A DNA stretch of 64,000 nucleotides from positions 434,001 to 498,000 of the forward strand of contig CAWHOY010000008.1 of the NCBI GenBank assembly GCA_963831155.1, given 5' to 3'. The translations under genes and the position numbers were made by a program. Below the pieces are notes generated by a model. It made no database searches. It saw only the letters and a program-made list of their open reading frames with translations, and had not been told where the DNA came from. This stretch comes from CAVRXQ01 sp963831155 (lineage in GTDB: Bacteria; Actinomycetota; Acidimicrobiia; Acidimicrobiales; Bog-793). The first letter of the stretch is position 1. Each line of letters opens with the position of its first letter. Below are positions 1 through 9,044 of this stretch, piece after piece.

Positions 1-1
1 G

Positions 2-379
2 CGGACGCTTTACGGCCAGACCCGTGAAAGTTTGCAGAGTCGATTCATGAAAGAGATCCCCGATCACCTCGTCGTCGACCTCGGCGAGGGACCGGCCGGC
101 GCCTGGGCGGGCTTCCGGCGGGAAGCGCCGGAGTTCGACGGGCCGCCGTCGTACGGCCGGTCTGGCGTGTTGACGAGGCGGCGCGCGACGCCGGTCCGAT
201 CGACGGGAGCAGAGGAGCTGGGCCTCGCCGCCGGGGACAAGATCGTCCACGCGCGTTGGGGAGAAGGCGTGGTCGTCTCGGTCGCAGGCGAGGGCGAAAA
301 ACAAGAAGCGGTGATCCGCTTCGAGCGCCAAGGCGAGAAGCGTTTCCTGCTCTCGGCGACTCCGCTGAAGCGCGCCTGA
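2..379 (+). CDS. pcrA: ATP-dependent DNA helicase UvrD/PcrA, C-terminal end (partial)
   Basis: The reading frame is open from the window edge. Its first residues, RTLYGQ followed by SRFMKEIP, match the segment of UvrD/PcrA helicases that follows the last helicase motif. The remainder is a low-complexity linker and a C-terminal Tudor-like module (VHARWGEGVVVSV and an RF repeat) that PcrA uses for contacts with RNA polymerase. PcrA is a superfamily 1 3'-5' helicase for repair and replication restart. Only about 125 residues are present, so no catalytic motif is visible and the call rests on the C-terminal signature. A gap of about 145 bases separates it from sucC, so it is probably a separate transcription unit. 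Confidence 0.85.
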   Translation, partial: RTLYGQTRESLQSRFMKEIPDHLVVDLGEGPAGAWAGFRREAPEFDGPPSYGRSGVLTRRRATPVRSTGAEELGLAAGDKIVHARWGEGVVVSVAGEGEKQEAVIRFERQGEKRFLLSATPLKRA

Positions 380-525
380 GCTGACCGACCTGGACACTCC
401 GCGACGCGGACCGGGGTCGCCCAGTCGAAGGACACCTTAGGATCGCAACGCTCGGATCTTGACCGGGCGACGCCGATCAGCCAGGTTCTTGTGGGCGCGC
501 GGCATCGGAGAGGAAGGACGAGAGG

Positions 526-1671
526 TTGGATCTCTACGAGTACCAGGGCAAGCAGTACCTCGCCTGGTACGGGATCCCCGTCTCGCCAGGCGCTGTCGCC
601 GACACCGTCGAAGAGGCCATCGCCGCCGCGGAGAAGTTCGGTTATCCCGTGACGATCAAGGCGCAGGTGAAAGTCGGCGGTCGCGGCAAGGCGGGCGGCG
701 TGAAGATCGCCAAAGACCGTGAAGAGGCTGAACGCGACGCGCGGTCCATCCTCGGCCTCGACATCAAGGGTCACGTCGTGAAGCGGCTGTGGGTCGAGAC
801 GACCTCCGACATCGCGCGCGAGTACTACGTCAGTTTCACTCTCGATCGTGTCGCGAAACTCCACCTGGCGATGATCTCGGCGAAGGGCGGTGTCGAGATC
901 GAACAAGTGGCCGAGGAGGATCCCGATGCGATCGCGCGGGTGTGGGTCAACCCGATCGACGGTGTCGACGAGGTGGCGCTGCGCGACGCGGTCATCGACG
1001 GCGGGATCGACGCGCAAGCCGTCGACGGCGTGGTCGATGTCCTCAAGAAGCTCTACCGCTGCTACGTCGAAGGCGACGCCGACCTCGTCGAGATCAATCC
1101 GCTGATCCTCACGCCTGTGGGCGTGGTGCACGCGCTCGACGCGAAGGTGACGCTTGACGACGACGCCGCCTACCGCCACCTGGACTGGTCGGAGTTCTCC
1201 GACGCGGAACCCGACGACCCGCGCGAGCGTTTCGCGCGCGAAAAGGGTCTCAACTACGTCGGCCTCGACGGCACCGTCGGGATCATCGCCAACGGTGCCG
1301 GGCTCGCGATGAGCACGCTCGACGTCGTCAACCAGGTCGGTGGCTCGGCGGCAAACTTCTTGGACATCGGCGGTGGAGCGAACGCCGATGTGATGGCGAA
1401 CGCGCTCGAGGTGATCAACTCCGACGAGAAGGTACGCGTCATCCTTGTCAACATCTTCGGGGGCATCGTCCACTGCGACGACGTCGCTCGGGGCATCCTC
1501 GCGGCGCGCGAACGCGTGCAGCTTTCCTCACCGATCGTCGTCCGGCTCGACGGAACCCACGCCGAAGAGGCGCGGGCCCTGCTCGAACCGCACCTGTCCG
1601 ACGCGCTGATGCGCCAAGAGACGATGCTCGATGCGGCGCGTCGGGCGGTAGCGATCGCGGCAAGCCGATGA
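526..1671 (+). CDS. sucC: Succinyl-CoA synthetase (ADP-forming), beta subunit
   Basis: This 381-residue protein has the family's usual length. It opens with DLYEYQGKQYLAWYGIPV and carries the ATP-grasp glycine-rich segment GGRGKAGGVK near residue 50. The C-terminal CoA-ligase half includes NIFGGIVHCDDVARGI. With SucD it interconverts succinyl-CoA and succinate with substrate-level phosphorylation in the TCA cycle, in the cytosol. The start is TTG at 526, because the conserved N-terminus begins exactly there and a purine-rich AGGAAGGA lies about ten bases upstream. It is the first gene of an operon that runs on to folD, and its stop overlaps the sucD start. Confidence 0.97.
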   Translation: MDLYEYQGKQYLAWYGIPVSPGAVADTVEEAIAAAEKFGYPVTIKAQVKVGGRGKAGGVKIAKDREEAERDARSILGLDIKGHVVKRLWVETTSDIAREYYVSFTLDRVAKLHLAMISAKGGVEIEQVAEEDPDAIARVWVNPIDGVDEVALRDAVIDGGIDAQAVDGVVDVLKKLYRCYVEGDADLVEINPLILTPVGVVHALDAKVTLDDDAAYRHLDWSEFSDAEPDDPRERFAREKGLNYVGLDGTVGIIANGAGLAMSTLDVVNQVGGSAANFLDIGGGANADVMANALEVINSDEKVRVILVNIFGGIVHCDDVARGILAARERVQLSSPIVVRLDGTHAEEARALLEPHLSDALMRQETMLDAARRAVAIAASR

Positions 1672-2555
1672 GCATTTTCGCCGACGAGACGACCCGTGTC
1701 GTCGTCCAGGGGCTCACCGGCAGCCAGGGACGCTTCCACGGCCTGCGCAATCGCGCCTACGGCACGAAGGTCGTCGCCGGTGTCACCCCCGGAAAGGGGG
1801 GCGAATCCGTCGACGGGATCCCGGTCTATGACACCGTCGCCGAGGCAGTCGCGGCCAGGGACGCGAACGCGAGTTTCGTCGCTGTGCCCCCGAAAGGGGC
1901 GCCAGCCGCGATCCTGGAGGCGGCGGAGGCGGGGATCACGCTCGTCGTCTGCATCACCGAGCACATCCCGGCGAAGGACGAGGCGCTCGTGTTCAATCGG
2001 TTGCGTCGCGATTATCCCGCCACCCGTCTCATCGGCCCGAACTGCCCCGGGGTCATCTCCCCGGGCAAGTGCAACATCGGAATCACCGCCGGCGAGATCG
2101 CGCTCCCCGGCGGGCCGGTAGGCATCGTCAGCCGATCGGGGACGCTCACCTACCAGGCACTGCATGAGCTCACCCAGCAAGGCGTCGGCCAGACGACGTG
2201 CGTCGGCATCGGTGGCGACCGGGTCCCCGGCACGACCTTTGTCGACGTTCTCGAAGCGTTCGAGGCGGACTCTGACACGTCAGCGGTGATGCTCATTGGC
2301 GAGATCGGTGGCGCCGAGGAAGAGCGTGCCGCGACGTTCATCGCCGAGAAGATGTCAAAGCCGGTCGTCGCCTACATCGCTGGGGTCACGGCGCCACACG
2401 GGCGGACGATGGGCCACGCCGGGGCGATCATCTCCGGCTCCTCGGGGACGGCAAAGGCGAAGATCGAGGCGCTCACCGCCGCCGGGGCGAACGTCGGACG
2501 CAGTCCGTCTGAAGCCGGCGAGCTGATGGTGGAAGTCGTCCGCTCCCTTGGCTGA
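1668..2555 (+). CDS. sucD: Succinyl-CoA synthetase, alpha subunit
   Basis: This 295-residue subunit binds CoA and carries the phosphohistidine. The N-terminal Rossmann region has VVVQGLTGSQGRFH. The SCS-alpha signature PNCPGVISPG is near residues 124-133. The active-site histidine is H250 in the motif MGHAGAIISGSSGTA. It overlaps sucC through an ATGA junction, which indicates translational coupling for a 1:1 complex. Its end overlaps purN by eight bases, so TCA and purine genes share one transcript. Nothing is missing compared with the family. Confidence 0.97.
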   Translation: MSIFADETTRVVVQGLTGSQGRFHGLRNRAYGTKVVAGVTPGKGGESVDGIPVYDTVAEAVAARDANASFVAVPPKGAPAAILEAAEAGITLVVCITEHIPAKDEALVFNRLRRDYPATRLIGPNCPGVISPGKCNIGITAGEIALPGGPVGIVSRSGTLTYQALHELTQQGVGQTTCVGIGGDRVPGTTFVDVLEAFEADSDTSAVMLIGEIGGAEEERAATFIAEKMSKPVVAYIAGVTAPHGRTMGHAGAIISGSSGTAKAKIEALTAAGANVGRSPSEAGELMVEVVRSLG

Positions 2556-3159
2556 GCCCCCCGGCACCGCGCCACGTTTGGGCGTCCTCGCCTCAGGAAC
2601 CGGTTCGATCCTGGCGGCGCTGATCGCCGACCGACTGCCGATCGTCGTCGTCGCAACAGACCGTCCCTGCGCTGCCGAAAACATCGCTACCGACGCCGGG
2701 GTGCCGCTCGAGCGTGTCGAACGACGTGATTTCTCCCCAGGCTTCGATCGGGCGAGCTACACGCGCGCGCTGATCGAGGCGCTGCGCTTCCACCGCGTCG
2801 ACGTCGTCGCGATGGCGGGCTTCGGGACGGTGCTGAGCGGCGAGTTCGTTGCGGCGTTCTCGGGCCACGTGTTGAACACGCACCCGTCGCTGTTGCCGGC
2901 ATTCCGCGGATGGCACGCCGTCAAGGCCGCGCTCGGCGCGGGAGTTGGAGAGACCGGGTGCACAGTCCACCTCGTCACCGAGGCGGTCGACGAGGGACCG
3001 GTGCTAGCGCGAGAGCGCGTGCCGATCCTGCCCTCCGACGACGAAGCGGGGCTGCACGAGCGGATCAAATCGGTCGAACGGGTGCTGTACCCGGCGACAA
3101 TCCGCGCCTACCTCTCTTCGGTCGGATCGAGACCGATCGAACAGCGGGTGGCGAGATGA
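2548..3159 (+). CDS. purN: Phosphoribosylglycinamide formyltransferase (GAR transformylase)
   Basis: PurN transfers a formyl group from 10-formyl-tetrahydrofolate to GAR, the third step of purine synthesis. The 203-residue protein has the phosphate-binding start LGVLASGTGS. It also has the catalytic triad equivalents N110 and H112 in LNTHPSLLPAF, and D148 in VTEAVDEGP. The start is TTG at 2548, inside the end of sucD. ATG start codons occur only far inside the fold. It overlaps purH by an ATGA junction. The neighbouring folD supplies the folate cofactor pool, so the grouping makes biochemical sense. Confidence 0.95.
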   Translation: MAEPPGTAPRLGVLASGTGSILAALIADRLPIVVVATDRPCAAENIATDAGVPLERVERRDFSPGFDRASYTRALIEALRFHRVDVVAMAGFGTVLSGEFVAAFSGHVLNTHPSLLPAFRGWHAVKAALGAGVGETGCTVHLVTEAVDEGPVLARERVPILPSDDEAGLHERIKSVERVLYPATIRAYLSSVGSRPIEQRVAR

Positions 3160-4670
3160 GGGCGCTCATCTCCGTTTCGGATAAACGCGCGCTCGTCCCG
3201 TTCGCGCGCGAACTCGGAAAACTCGGCGTCGAAATCATCGCGAGCGGCGGCACCGCGGAAGCGCTCGCAGCCGAAGGAATCGCGCACCTCCGCGTCGACG
3301 AAATCACGGGTCAGAGAGAGATGCTCGACGGTCGGGTGAAGACACTCCACCCAGCGATCCACGCCGGCATCCTCGCCGACCGGCAGAACCCGACGCATCG
3401 CGCCGAACTCGAACGCGAAGGTATAGAGCCCATCGACCTCGTCGTGTGCAACCTCTACCCTTTCGAGAGTGACCCGTCGATCGAGCTCATCGACATCGGC
3501 GGGCCGACGATGGTGCGTGCCGCGGCGAAGAATCACGCCCACGTCGGCGTCGTCGTCGACGCAAACGACTACTCGGTCGTGATCGACGAGTTCCGCCGGG
3601 AGGGGCGGTTGACCGACGAGACGCGCATGAAGCTGGCGGCAACGGCGTTCTCGCACGTCGCGGCCTACGACGCGGCGATCGCCAACTGGTTCTACTCGGA
3701 CTTCGCAGATGGACTTCCGCCAGCGATCCATCTTGCGCTGGAACAGAAAGAGCTGCTCCGCTACGGCGAGAACCCGCATCAACGCGGCGCCAGGTACACG
3801 CCGGCCGGTGCGACGATCTGGTGGGACGGCGTCGTCCAACACTCCGGACGCGAGCTTTCGTTCCTCAACCTCGTCGACGCGGAAGCCGCCTGGACCACCT
3901 GCCACAGCGTCATCGGCATCGGCGACGCGACCACCGCAGCGGTGATCGTGAAACACGCGAACCCCTGCGGCGTCGCGATCGGCAGCGATGCCGAAGACGT
4001 CTATCAAAAGGCCTTCGCAGCTGACGAGACTTCGGCGTTCGGCGGGATCGTCGCGATCTCGACGGATATCGACGACGCGCTCGCCGAGGCTATAGCGAAG
4101 AACCCGCTTGCCGACGTGCTCATCGCGCCGGGGTTCTTTCCCGGCGCTCTCGCTTTGTTCGCCGAGAAGCGGAAGAACATGCGAGTCCTCGAGGCGCCCC
4201 TGCCTTCGAAGTCGGCACTGGCTTTCCGAGATTTCGCCGAAGGTTTCCTCGTCCAGGACCGAGACGTCGTCTCACCGCGCAGCGACGCATGGCGAGTCGT
4301 CACGAAGCGGACGCCCACCGAGGCGGAATGGGTCGACGCAGAGCTCGCTTGGCGGGTGTGCGCGGCGACGGGATCGAACGCGATCGTTCTGGCGAACGAT
4401 GGCGTGGTTGTCGGTGTCGGCTGTGGCCAGCAGAACCGCCGCGACGCGGCGCGAATCGCGCAGGAAAAGGCTGCCGGTCGCGCTGCAGGGGGTGCAGGAG
4501 CGAGCGACGCGTTCTTCCCGTTCCGCGACGGCCTCGATGCTGTCTGCGACGCCGGGGTAAGCGTCGTCGTCGAGCCAGGGGGATCGCTGCGCGACGACGA
4601 GGTGATCACCGCCGCCAATGAGCGAAACGTTGCGCTCGTCATGACCGGCGAACGTCACTTCCACCATTGA
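3156..4670 (+). CDS. purH: Bifunctional AICAR transformylase / IMP cyclohydrolase
   Basis: PurH performs the last two steps of IMP synthesis using 10-formyl-THF. The start is ATG 3156, overlapping the purN stop, and it gives 504 residues beginning RALISVSDK, the canonical start of the cyclohydrolase domain. A longer reading frame upstream of this ATG is spurious because it lies over purN. The IMP cyclohydrolase/MGS domain (about 1-190) has IIASGGTAEAL and DGRVKTLHPAIHAGIL. The transformylase domain contains LRYGENPHQRGA and KHANPCGVA, and the protein ends with the typical MTGERHFHH. It is 13 bases upstream of folD in the same operon. Confidence 0.97.
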   Translation: MRALISVSDKRALVPFARELGKLGVEIIASGGTAEALAAEGIAHLRVDEITGQREMLDGRVKTLHPAIHAGILADRQNPTHRAELEREGIEPIDLVVCNLYPFESDPSIELIDIGGPTMVRAAAKNHAHVGVVVDANDYSVVIDEFRREGRLTDETRMKLAATAFSHVAAYDAAIANWFYSDFADGLPPAIHLALEQKELLRYGENPHQRGARYTPAGATIWWDGVVQHSGRELSFLNLVDAEAAWTTCHSVIGIGDATTAAVIVKHANPCGVAIGSDAEDVYQKAFAADETSAFGGIVAISTDIDDALAEAIAKNPLADVLIAPGFFPGALALFAEKRKNMRVLEAPLPSKSALAFRDFAEGFLVQDRDVVSPRSDAWRVVTKRTPTEAEWVDAELAWRVCAATGSNAIVLANDGVVVGVGCGQQNRRDAARIAQEKAAGRAAGGAGASDAFFPFRDGLDAVCDAGVSVVVEPGGSLRDDEVITAANERNVALVMTGERHFHH

Positions 4671-4683
4671 GCGCCGGCGCGCC

Positions 4684-5541
4684 ATGAGCGCTGTCATCTT
4701 GGACGGAGCGGCGCTCGCCGAGCAGATCCGTTCGGAGGTCGCGGCCGAGGTCGCCGAAATGCGGGCGAGCGGTGTCGTACCAGGACTCGGCACGATCCTC
4801 GTCGGAAACGACCCGGCGAGCGCGCGTTACGTCGAGCTGAAGCACGAAGACTCGGCCTCGGCTGGCATCGCGTCGTACGGTGAGCACCTCCCCGAAGACG
4901 CGTCGATCGATGACGTCCTGGCTATCGTGCGCCGCTTCAACGACGACCCGGCGATCGACGCCTTCTTGGTGCAGGTCCCGCTCCCGTCACACCTCAACGA
5001 CTTCGACGCCCTCTTGGCGATCGACCCGCGAAAGGACGTCGACGGCCTCCACCCGGTCAATCTCGGTCGTCTCGTGATCGGTGTCGACGGCCCGCTTCCC
5101 TGCACCCCGGCAGGGATCGTCGAGCTGCTCGCTCATCACGACGTCCCCGTCGAGGGTCGCAACGTCGTCATCTTGGGACGCGGCCTGACGATCGGACGGC
5201 CGCTCGCGCTGTTGATGTCGTCGAAGCGGCCGCACTGCAACGCGGCGGTCACCGCCTTGCACACCGGTGTCGCCGATCTCGGTTCGTACACGCGACGGGC
5301 GGACGTCATCGTTGCGGCGGTCGGCAGGGCTGGGCTCGTGACGAAAGAGATGGTCAAACCAGGAGCCGCTGTCGTCGGCGCTGGAACGTCCTTCGAAGGC
5401 CGGCGCCTGCTCTCCGACGTTGACGAGAACGTCGCCGAAGTTGCGGGCTACATCACGCCGCGCATCGGCGGCGTCGGCCCGATGACGCGGGCGATGCTGC
5501 TCAAGAACGCGGTGCGCGCCGCGCGCCGCCGGCTTCGCTGA
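4684..5541 (+). CDS. folD: Methylenetetrahydrofolate dehydrogenase / cyclohydrolase
   Basis: FolD makes 10-formyl-THF from 5,10-methylene-THF, which is the cofactor of the purN and purH products encoded just upstream. The 285-residue protein has the YVELKHEDSASAGI segment with the catalytic lysine, and DPRKDVDGLHPVN. The Rossmann loop is GRGLTIGRPLALLM, slightly different from the commoner GRSxxVGxP. The closing motif is ITPRIGGVGPMTRAML. The ATG at 4684 follows purH by 13 bases. It ends the operon: the next gene is convergent, with only a few bases between the stops. Confidence 0.96.
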   Translation: MSAVILDGAALAEQIRSEVAAEVAEMRASGVVPGLGTILVGNDPASARYVELKHEDSASAGIASYGEHLPEDASIDDVLAIVRRFNDDPAIDAFLVQVPLPSHLNDFDALLAIDPRKDVDGLHPVNLGRLVIGVDGPLPCTPAGIVELLAHHDVPVEGRNVVILGRGLTIGRPLALLMSSKRPHCNAAVTALHTGVADLGSYTRRADVIVAAVGRAGLVTKEMVKPGAAVVGAGTSFEGRRLLSDVDENVAEVAGYITPRIGGVGPMTRAMLLKNAVRAARRRLR

Positions 5542-5544
5542 CCG

Positions 5545-6786
5545 TCAGGCGGAAACCGTCGCCGCGACGTCCGGTGCGGCCGTGCGGCGCCTGATCGATG
5601 GACCGATCGCAGCGGTGAGCGCCGCCGCCAATGCGCCGCAGACGAAGCACGACGACCACAATGTCGTCCGGCCGAGATGACCGAGCACCATCGTGCCGGC
5701 GAGCGGCCCCAGGAGCGCCGATCCACCGAATGCCGCCGAGAAGACGCCGTTGTAGCGGCCGCGCTGGTGCGCAGGAGCGAGATCGGCGATCAGCGCTGAA
5801 CCGACAACGCTCCCCGCGATCTCGCCCAAGGTCCACACGAGCACCGTCGCCGCGTAGGCGAGGAGCGAGTGGGCGTAGACGTCGAGGCCGAATCCTGCAC
5901 CGACGAGCAAAGCCGAGACGACGAGAACACCGGGCGCGGAACGGCGGGCAAGGACTCGGATCGCGATCGGTTGCAACACGATCACCGCGACCGGATTGAC
6001 GGTGTACGCGAAGCCGTAGTCGAGCGGGCTCAGGTGGTCGGCGCGCATCACGAGCGGCAGCGTGGAGAACGATTGGATATAGACGGTCGCTGTGAGCAGC
6101 GTCGCGCCGGTCAGCGCGAGGAGCAGCCCGTCGTGCAGCGCGACGCCATAGCCGGACCCCTCCGATGCCGGCGCGGGGGGCACGCCGAGTTCGGGAACGC
6201 CTCTCGCGATGAGGACGGCGAATCCGAGACAGGTCGCGCCGTCGAGCGCGAACAGCAGGTGGAAGTCGTGCGTCGCGAAGTAGCCGCCCAGCACACCGGC
6301 GAAGGAGACGCCGAGGTTGAGCGCCCAGTAGTTGAGGCCGTAGGCGCGGCGGCGCTGTTCTGGTTCGACGAGGTCGGCGATCAACGCGCTCACCGCCGGG
6401 CGGTACAGGTCGATCGCCAGCCCGGCGGTAAACGCGGCGAGGCTGATCAAAAGATCGCCATGTGCGCTGACAAGGAACCCGTACGAGGCGGCGGTCGAGA
6501 CCATGCCCGCGACGAGCGTCCGGCGTCGGCCGACGCGATCGGCCAGAAACCCGCCGATCGGTTGGGAAAGCAAAGAGCCCGCTCCGAAGCTCGTGAGGAC
6601 GAGCCCAATCGTCGTCGTGTGCAGATGGAGCGATCGGGCTAGGTAGAGGGCGAGGAACGGCTCGACGAAATAGCAGATCCGATTGACGAGCGTTCCCGAC
6701 CAAATGAACCAGAACGGACGCGGAAGCGGCGCTTGACCCGCGACAGGTCGCCTGCGCATTCCGATTCGAGCAAGCAAGCGGTCCAC
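5545..6786 (-). CDS. MFS transporter
   Basis: This 413-residue protein has about twelve predicted hydrophobic segments. It has the major-facilitator loop 2-3 signature GGFLADRVGRRRTLVAG, and a second copy-like region after the central loop. It is an inner-membrane secondary transporter, most likely a drug or metabolite exporter, but the substrate cannot be read from sequence. The start is GTG at 6786. An internal ATG nine codons in (MRRRPVAG) is an alternative, since the first residues are not conserved in the family. It converges on folD and is transcribed away from the GNAT gene. Confidence 0.85.
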   Translation of the reverse strand: MDRLLARIGMRRRPVAGQAPLPRPFWFIWSGTLVNRICYFVEPFLALYLARSLHLHTTTIGLVLTSFGAGSLLSQPIGGFLADRVGRRRTLVAGMVSTAASYGFLVSAHGDLLISLAAFTAGLAIDLYRPAVSALIADLVEPEQRRRAYGLNYWALNLGVSFAGVLGGYFATHDFHLLFALDGATCLGFAVLIARGVPELGVPPAPASEGSGYGVALHDGLLLALTGATLLTATVYIQSFSTLPLVMRADHLSPLDYGFAYTVNPVAVIVLQPIAIRVLARRSAPGVLVVSALLVGAGFGLDVYAHSLLAYAATVLVWTLGEIAGSVVGSALIADLAPAHQRGRYNGVFSAAFGGSALLGPLAGTMVLGHLGRTTLWSSCFVCGALAAALTAAIGPSIRRRTAAPDVAATVSA

Positions 6787-6902
6787 GGCCTGTCATTTTC
6801 GCTGTTGGATGTTCGCTTCGTAGCGCCGGAGCGATTCGAAAGGCGAGGGTCCCAACGGTGAGAATGCCTGCTTCGGAAGGTTCGACGGGCGAGGAGGCAA
6901 CC

Positions 6903-7781
6903 GTGGTCGATGTGCGCGTGCGTGGGATGACCCAATCCGACCTCTTCGAGGTGGCGAGAGTCACCAACGCGGCGTTCGGCGCTTTGTTCGGACGAAGCGA
7001 CGACACCGCGGAGCCGTTGTTCACCGACCTGTTGTTCCTCAGTCGATACCTTGGCGACCCTTCAGGTTGTCTCCTCGCGGAGGTCGATGGCATCATCGCT
7101 GGCTGCCTCCTCGCCTGTACTCGCGGGACGCTCGGTTGGTTCGGCCCGCTCGCCGTGCGACCGGAGCACCAGCGCCTTGGCGTCGGAGATGCGCTCGTCG
7201 CTGAGTGCGTCGAGGGCTGGAAGTCACGCGGCGTCACGTTGTCGGGACTGGAAACCTTCGCCGATAGCAAGTTTCACGTCGGCTTCTACGGCAAGTTCGG
7301 CTTCCGGCCGTCGTGGACGGGATTGAGCTTTGAACGAATCCTCGGCGAAACCGCGATGCCCGCAGACGTCGAAGTGGGCGGCGCTTTGCCGGACTTCGAC
7401 TTCTTGTACCAGGGACTGGACATCTCCGCGGAGGCTGACGCGGCGACGCGTACCGGTGCCGGCGTCGTCGTGTCCAACGACAGCGGTGCCGCGATCATCC
7501 ACCTCGAACCGACGTTCCAGCCAAAAGGGACGGGTTTCGTTCCTTTCGCGGCGGCGTCCTCCGCCAAATCCTTTGATCTTCTGATCGACGCCGCCGAACA
7601 CCTTGCCCGCGAGCACGGATGCACGGCGATGCTCGCACGAGCGCCGGGTTCGTCGTGGGCGACTCACGACCGATTGCGCGCCCGCGGCTACCGAATCGGA
7701 TCACTCATGGTCCGGATGAAATCGGGCGACAACCTCGACTATGACCGCGGGGAGTGCCTCTACCTCGACAACTGGCTCTGA
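6903..7781 (+). CDS. GNAT-family N-acetyltransferase
   Basis: The N-terminal half is a GNAT fold. The acetyl-CoA loop is VRPEHQRLGVGDALV near residues 84-98, followed by the family's FYGKFGFRPSW motif. The C-terminal half (from about residue 150) is less clear and may be a second, degenerate acetyltransferase domain. GTG 6903 was chosen because GAGGAGG lies five bases upstream; a GTG at 6858 is an in-frame alternative. The substrate is unknown. It is divergent from the MFS gene and upstream of the acyl-CoA dehydrogenase. Confidence 0.8.
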   Translation: MVDVRVRGMTQSDLFEVARVTNAAFGALFGRSDDTAEPLFTDLLFLSRYLGDPSGCLLAEVDGIIAGCLLACTRGTLGWFGPLAVRPEHQRLGVGDALVAECVEGWKSRGVTLSGLETFADSKFHVGFYGKFGFRPSWTGLSFERILGETAMPADVEVGGALPDFDFLYQGLDISAEADAATRTGAGVVVSNDSGAAIIHLEPTFQPKGTGFVPFAAASSAKSFDLLIDAAEHLAREHGCTAMLARAPGSSWATHDRLRARGYRIGSLMVRMKSGDNLDYDRGECLYLDNWL

Positions 7782-7862
7782 CGGCGGCGTTCGTCGTTCG
7801 CGTAAAGATGGACCCATGGATATCGTCTCGCTTCTTTTCTCCCCGACTGAGCGCTCGCTGCC

Positions 7863-9044
7863 GTGAGTGCCGAATCGCAGCCGAAACTCGGGCCGCTCGA
7901 TCTGCTCGCCGTCGACGAGCTGTTCGACGACGCGCAACGGGAGGTGCAGCGCACAGTCCGTTCGTTCGCCAGAAAGCGCCTCCTTCCCGATATCGAGGCA
8001 TGGTTCGAGGAGGGCGCGTTCCCCGTGGAGATCGCCACGGAGCTCGGGGCCCTCGGGCTGTTCGGCATGTACGCCGAACCCGACGGGACGCCGGGTATGG
8101 ACCCCGTCTCCTACGGCCTCGTGATGACGGAGCTCGAGGCGATCGACAGCGGGTTCCGCTCGTTCTGTTCGGTGCAGAGCTCGCTGTGCATGTACCCGAT
8201 CCAGAGGTACGGAACCGACGAGCAGAGAGAACGCTGGCTGCCAGCGATGGCGAGCGGCGAGGCCGTCGGCTGTTTCGGGCTCACCGAACCTGACTCGGGA
8301 AGCGACCCAGCCTCGATGCGCACCCACGCCCGCAAGGACGGGTCCGATTGGGTGATCTCGGGTTCGAAGATGTGGATCACGAACGGGAGCCTCGCCGATG
8401 TCGCCGTCGTTTGGGCGAAGACCGACGACGGGATCCGGGGCTTCCTCGTCGAAAAGGGCACGCCGGGGTTCACGACGCGCGACGTACACCGCAAGTTGTC
8501 GTTGCGGGCGAGCGTCACGAGCGAGCTCACTTTCGACGCGGTGCACGTCCCCGACTCGGCGATCTTTCCTGAAGTTAAGGGGCTTCGCGGGCCGCTTTCG
8601 TGCCTCAACGAGGCGCGGTACGGCATCGCCTGGGGCGTCATGGGAGCGGCGCGCAGCTGCCTCGAATCGGCGCTCGATTACGCGACCTCGCGGGAGCAGT
8701 TCGGTCGCGCCATCGGCAGCTTCCAGCTCACCCAAGCAAAGCTTGCCGACATGGCGCTCGAATACACAAAGGGACTCTTGTTAGCGAACCGGCTCGCGCA
8801 GCTGAAGGCCGCCGGGGTGCTCCGCCCCGAGCAGGTGAGCGTCGCAAAGCTGAACAACACGCGAGAGGCGCTCGCGATCGCCCGCCAGTGCCGTACGATC
8901 CTCGGCGCGAACGGGATCACGCTCGAATATCCCGCCATCCGCCACTCCGTGAACCTTGAATCCGTCCTCACCTACGAAGGGACGGCTGAGGTCCACCAGC
9001 TCGCCATCGGGAGAGCATTGACCGGTCTCGACGCGTTCAGCTGA
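7863..9044 (+). CDS. gcdH: Acyl-CoA dehydrogenase, glutaryl-CoA dehydrogenase type
   Basis: The 393-residue flavoprotein has the acyl-CoA dehydrogenase layout. Its middle section FRSFCSVQSSLCMYPI and CFGLTEPDSGSDPASM, and its end TYEGTAEVHQLAIGRALTG, match the glutaryl-CoA dehydrogenase subfamily. The glutamate in TYEGT is the family's catalytic base. It would oxidise and decarboxylate glutaryl-CoA to crotonyl-CoA in lysine or aromatic catabolism. A related short-chain acyl-CoA substrate is possible. The start is GTG 7863. Its last eight bases overlap the convergent MFS gene. Confidence 0.85.
   Translation: MSAESQPKLGPLDLLAVDELFDDAQREVQRTVRSFARKRLLPDIEAWFEEGAFPVEIATELGALGLFGMYAEPDGTPGMDPVSYGLVMTELEAIDSGFRSFCSVQSSLCMYPIQRYGTDEQRERWLPAMASGEAVGCFGLTEPDSGSDPASMRTHARKDGSDWVISGSKMWITNGSLADVAVVWAKTDDGIRGFLVEKGTPGFTTRDVHRKLSLRASVTSELTFDAVHVPDSAIFPEVKGLRGPLSCLNEARYGIAWGVMGAARSCLESALDYATSREQFGRAIGSFQLTQAKLADMALEYTKGLLLANRLAQLKAAGVLRPEQVSVAKLNNTREALAIARQCRTILGANGITLEYPAIRHSVNLESVLTYEGTAEVHQLAIGRALTGLDAFS

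Noticed and set aside
64..1473. A 469-codon minus-strand frame opposite sucC.
   Set aside because: It is the reverse shadow of a strongly coding, high-GC gene. The sucC product is unmistakable and the minus-strand product has no family features.
5501..7270. A 589-codon minus-strand frame overlapping the MFS gene.
   Set aside because: It is an arginine-rich out-of-frame reading, while the frame at 5545-6786 gives a normal MFS protein.
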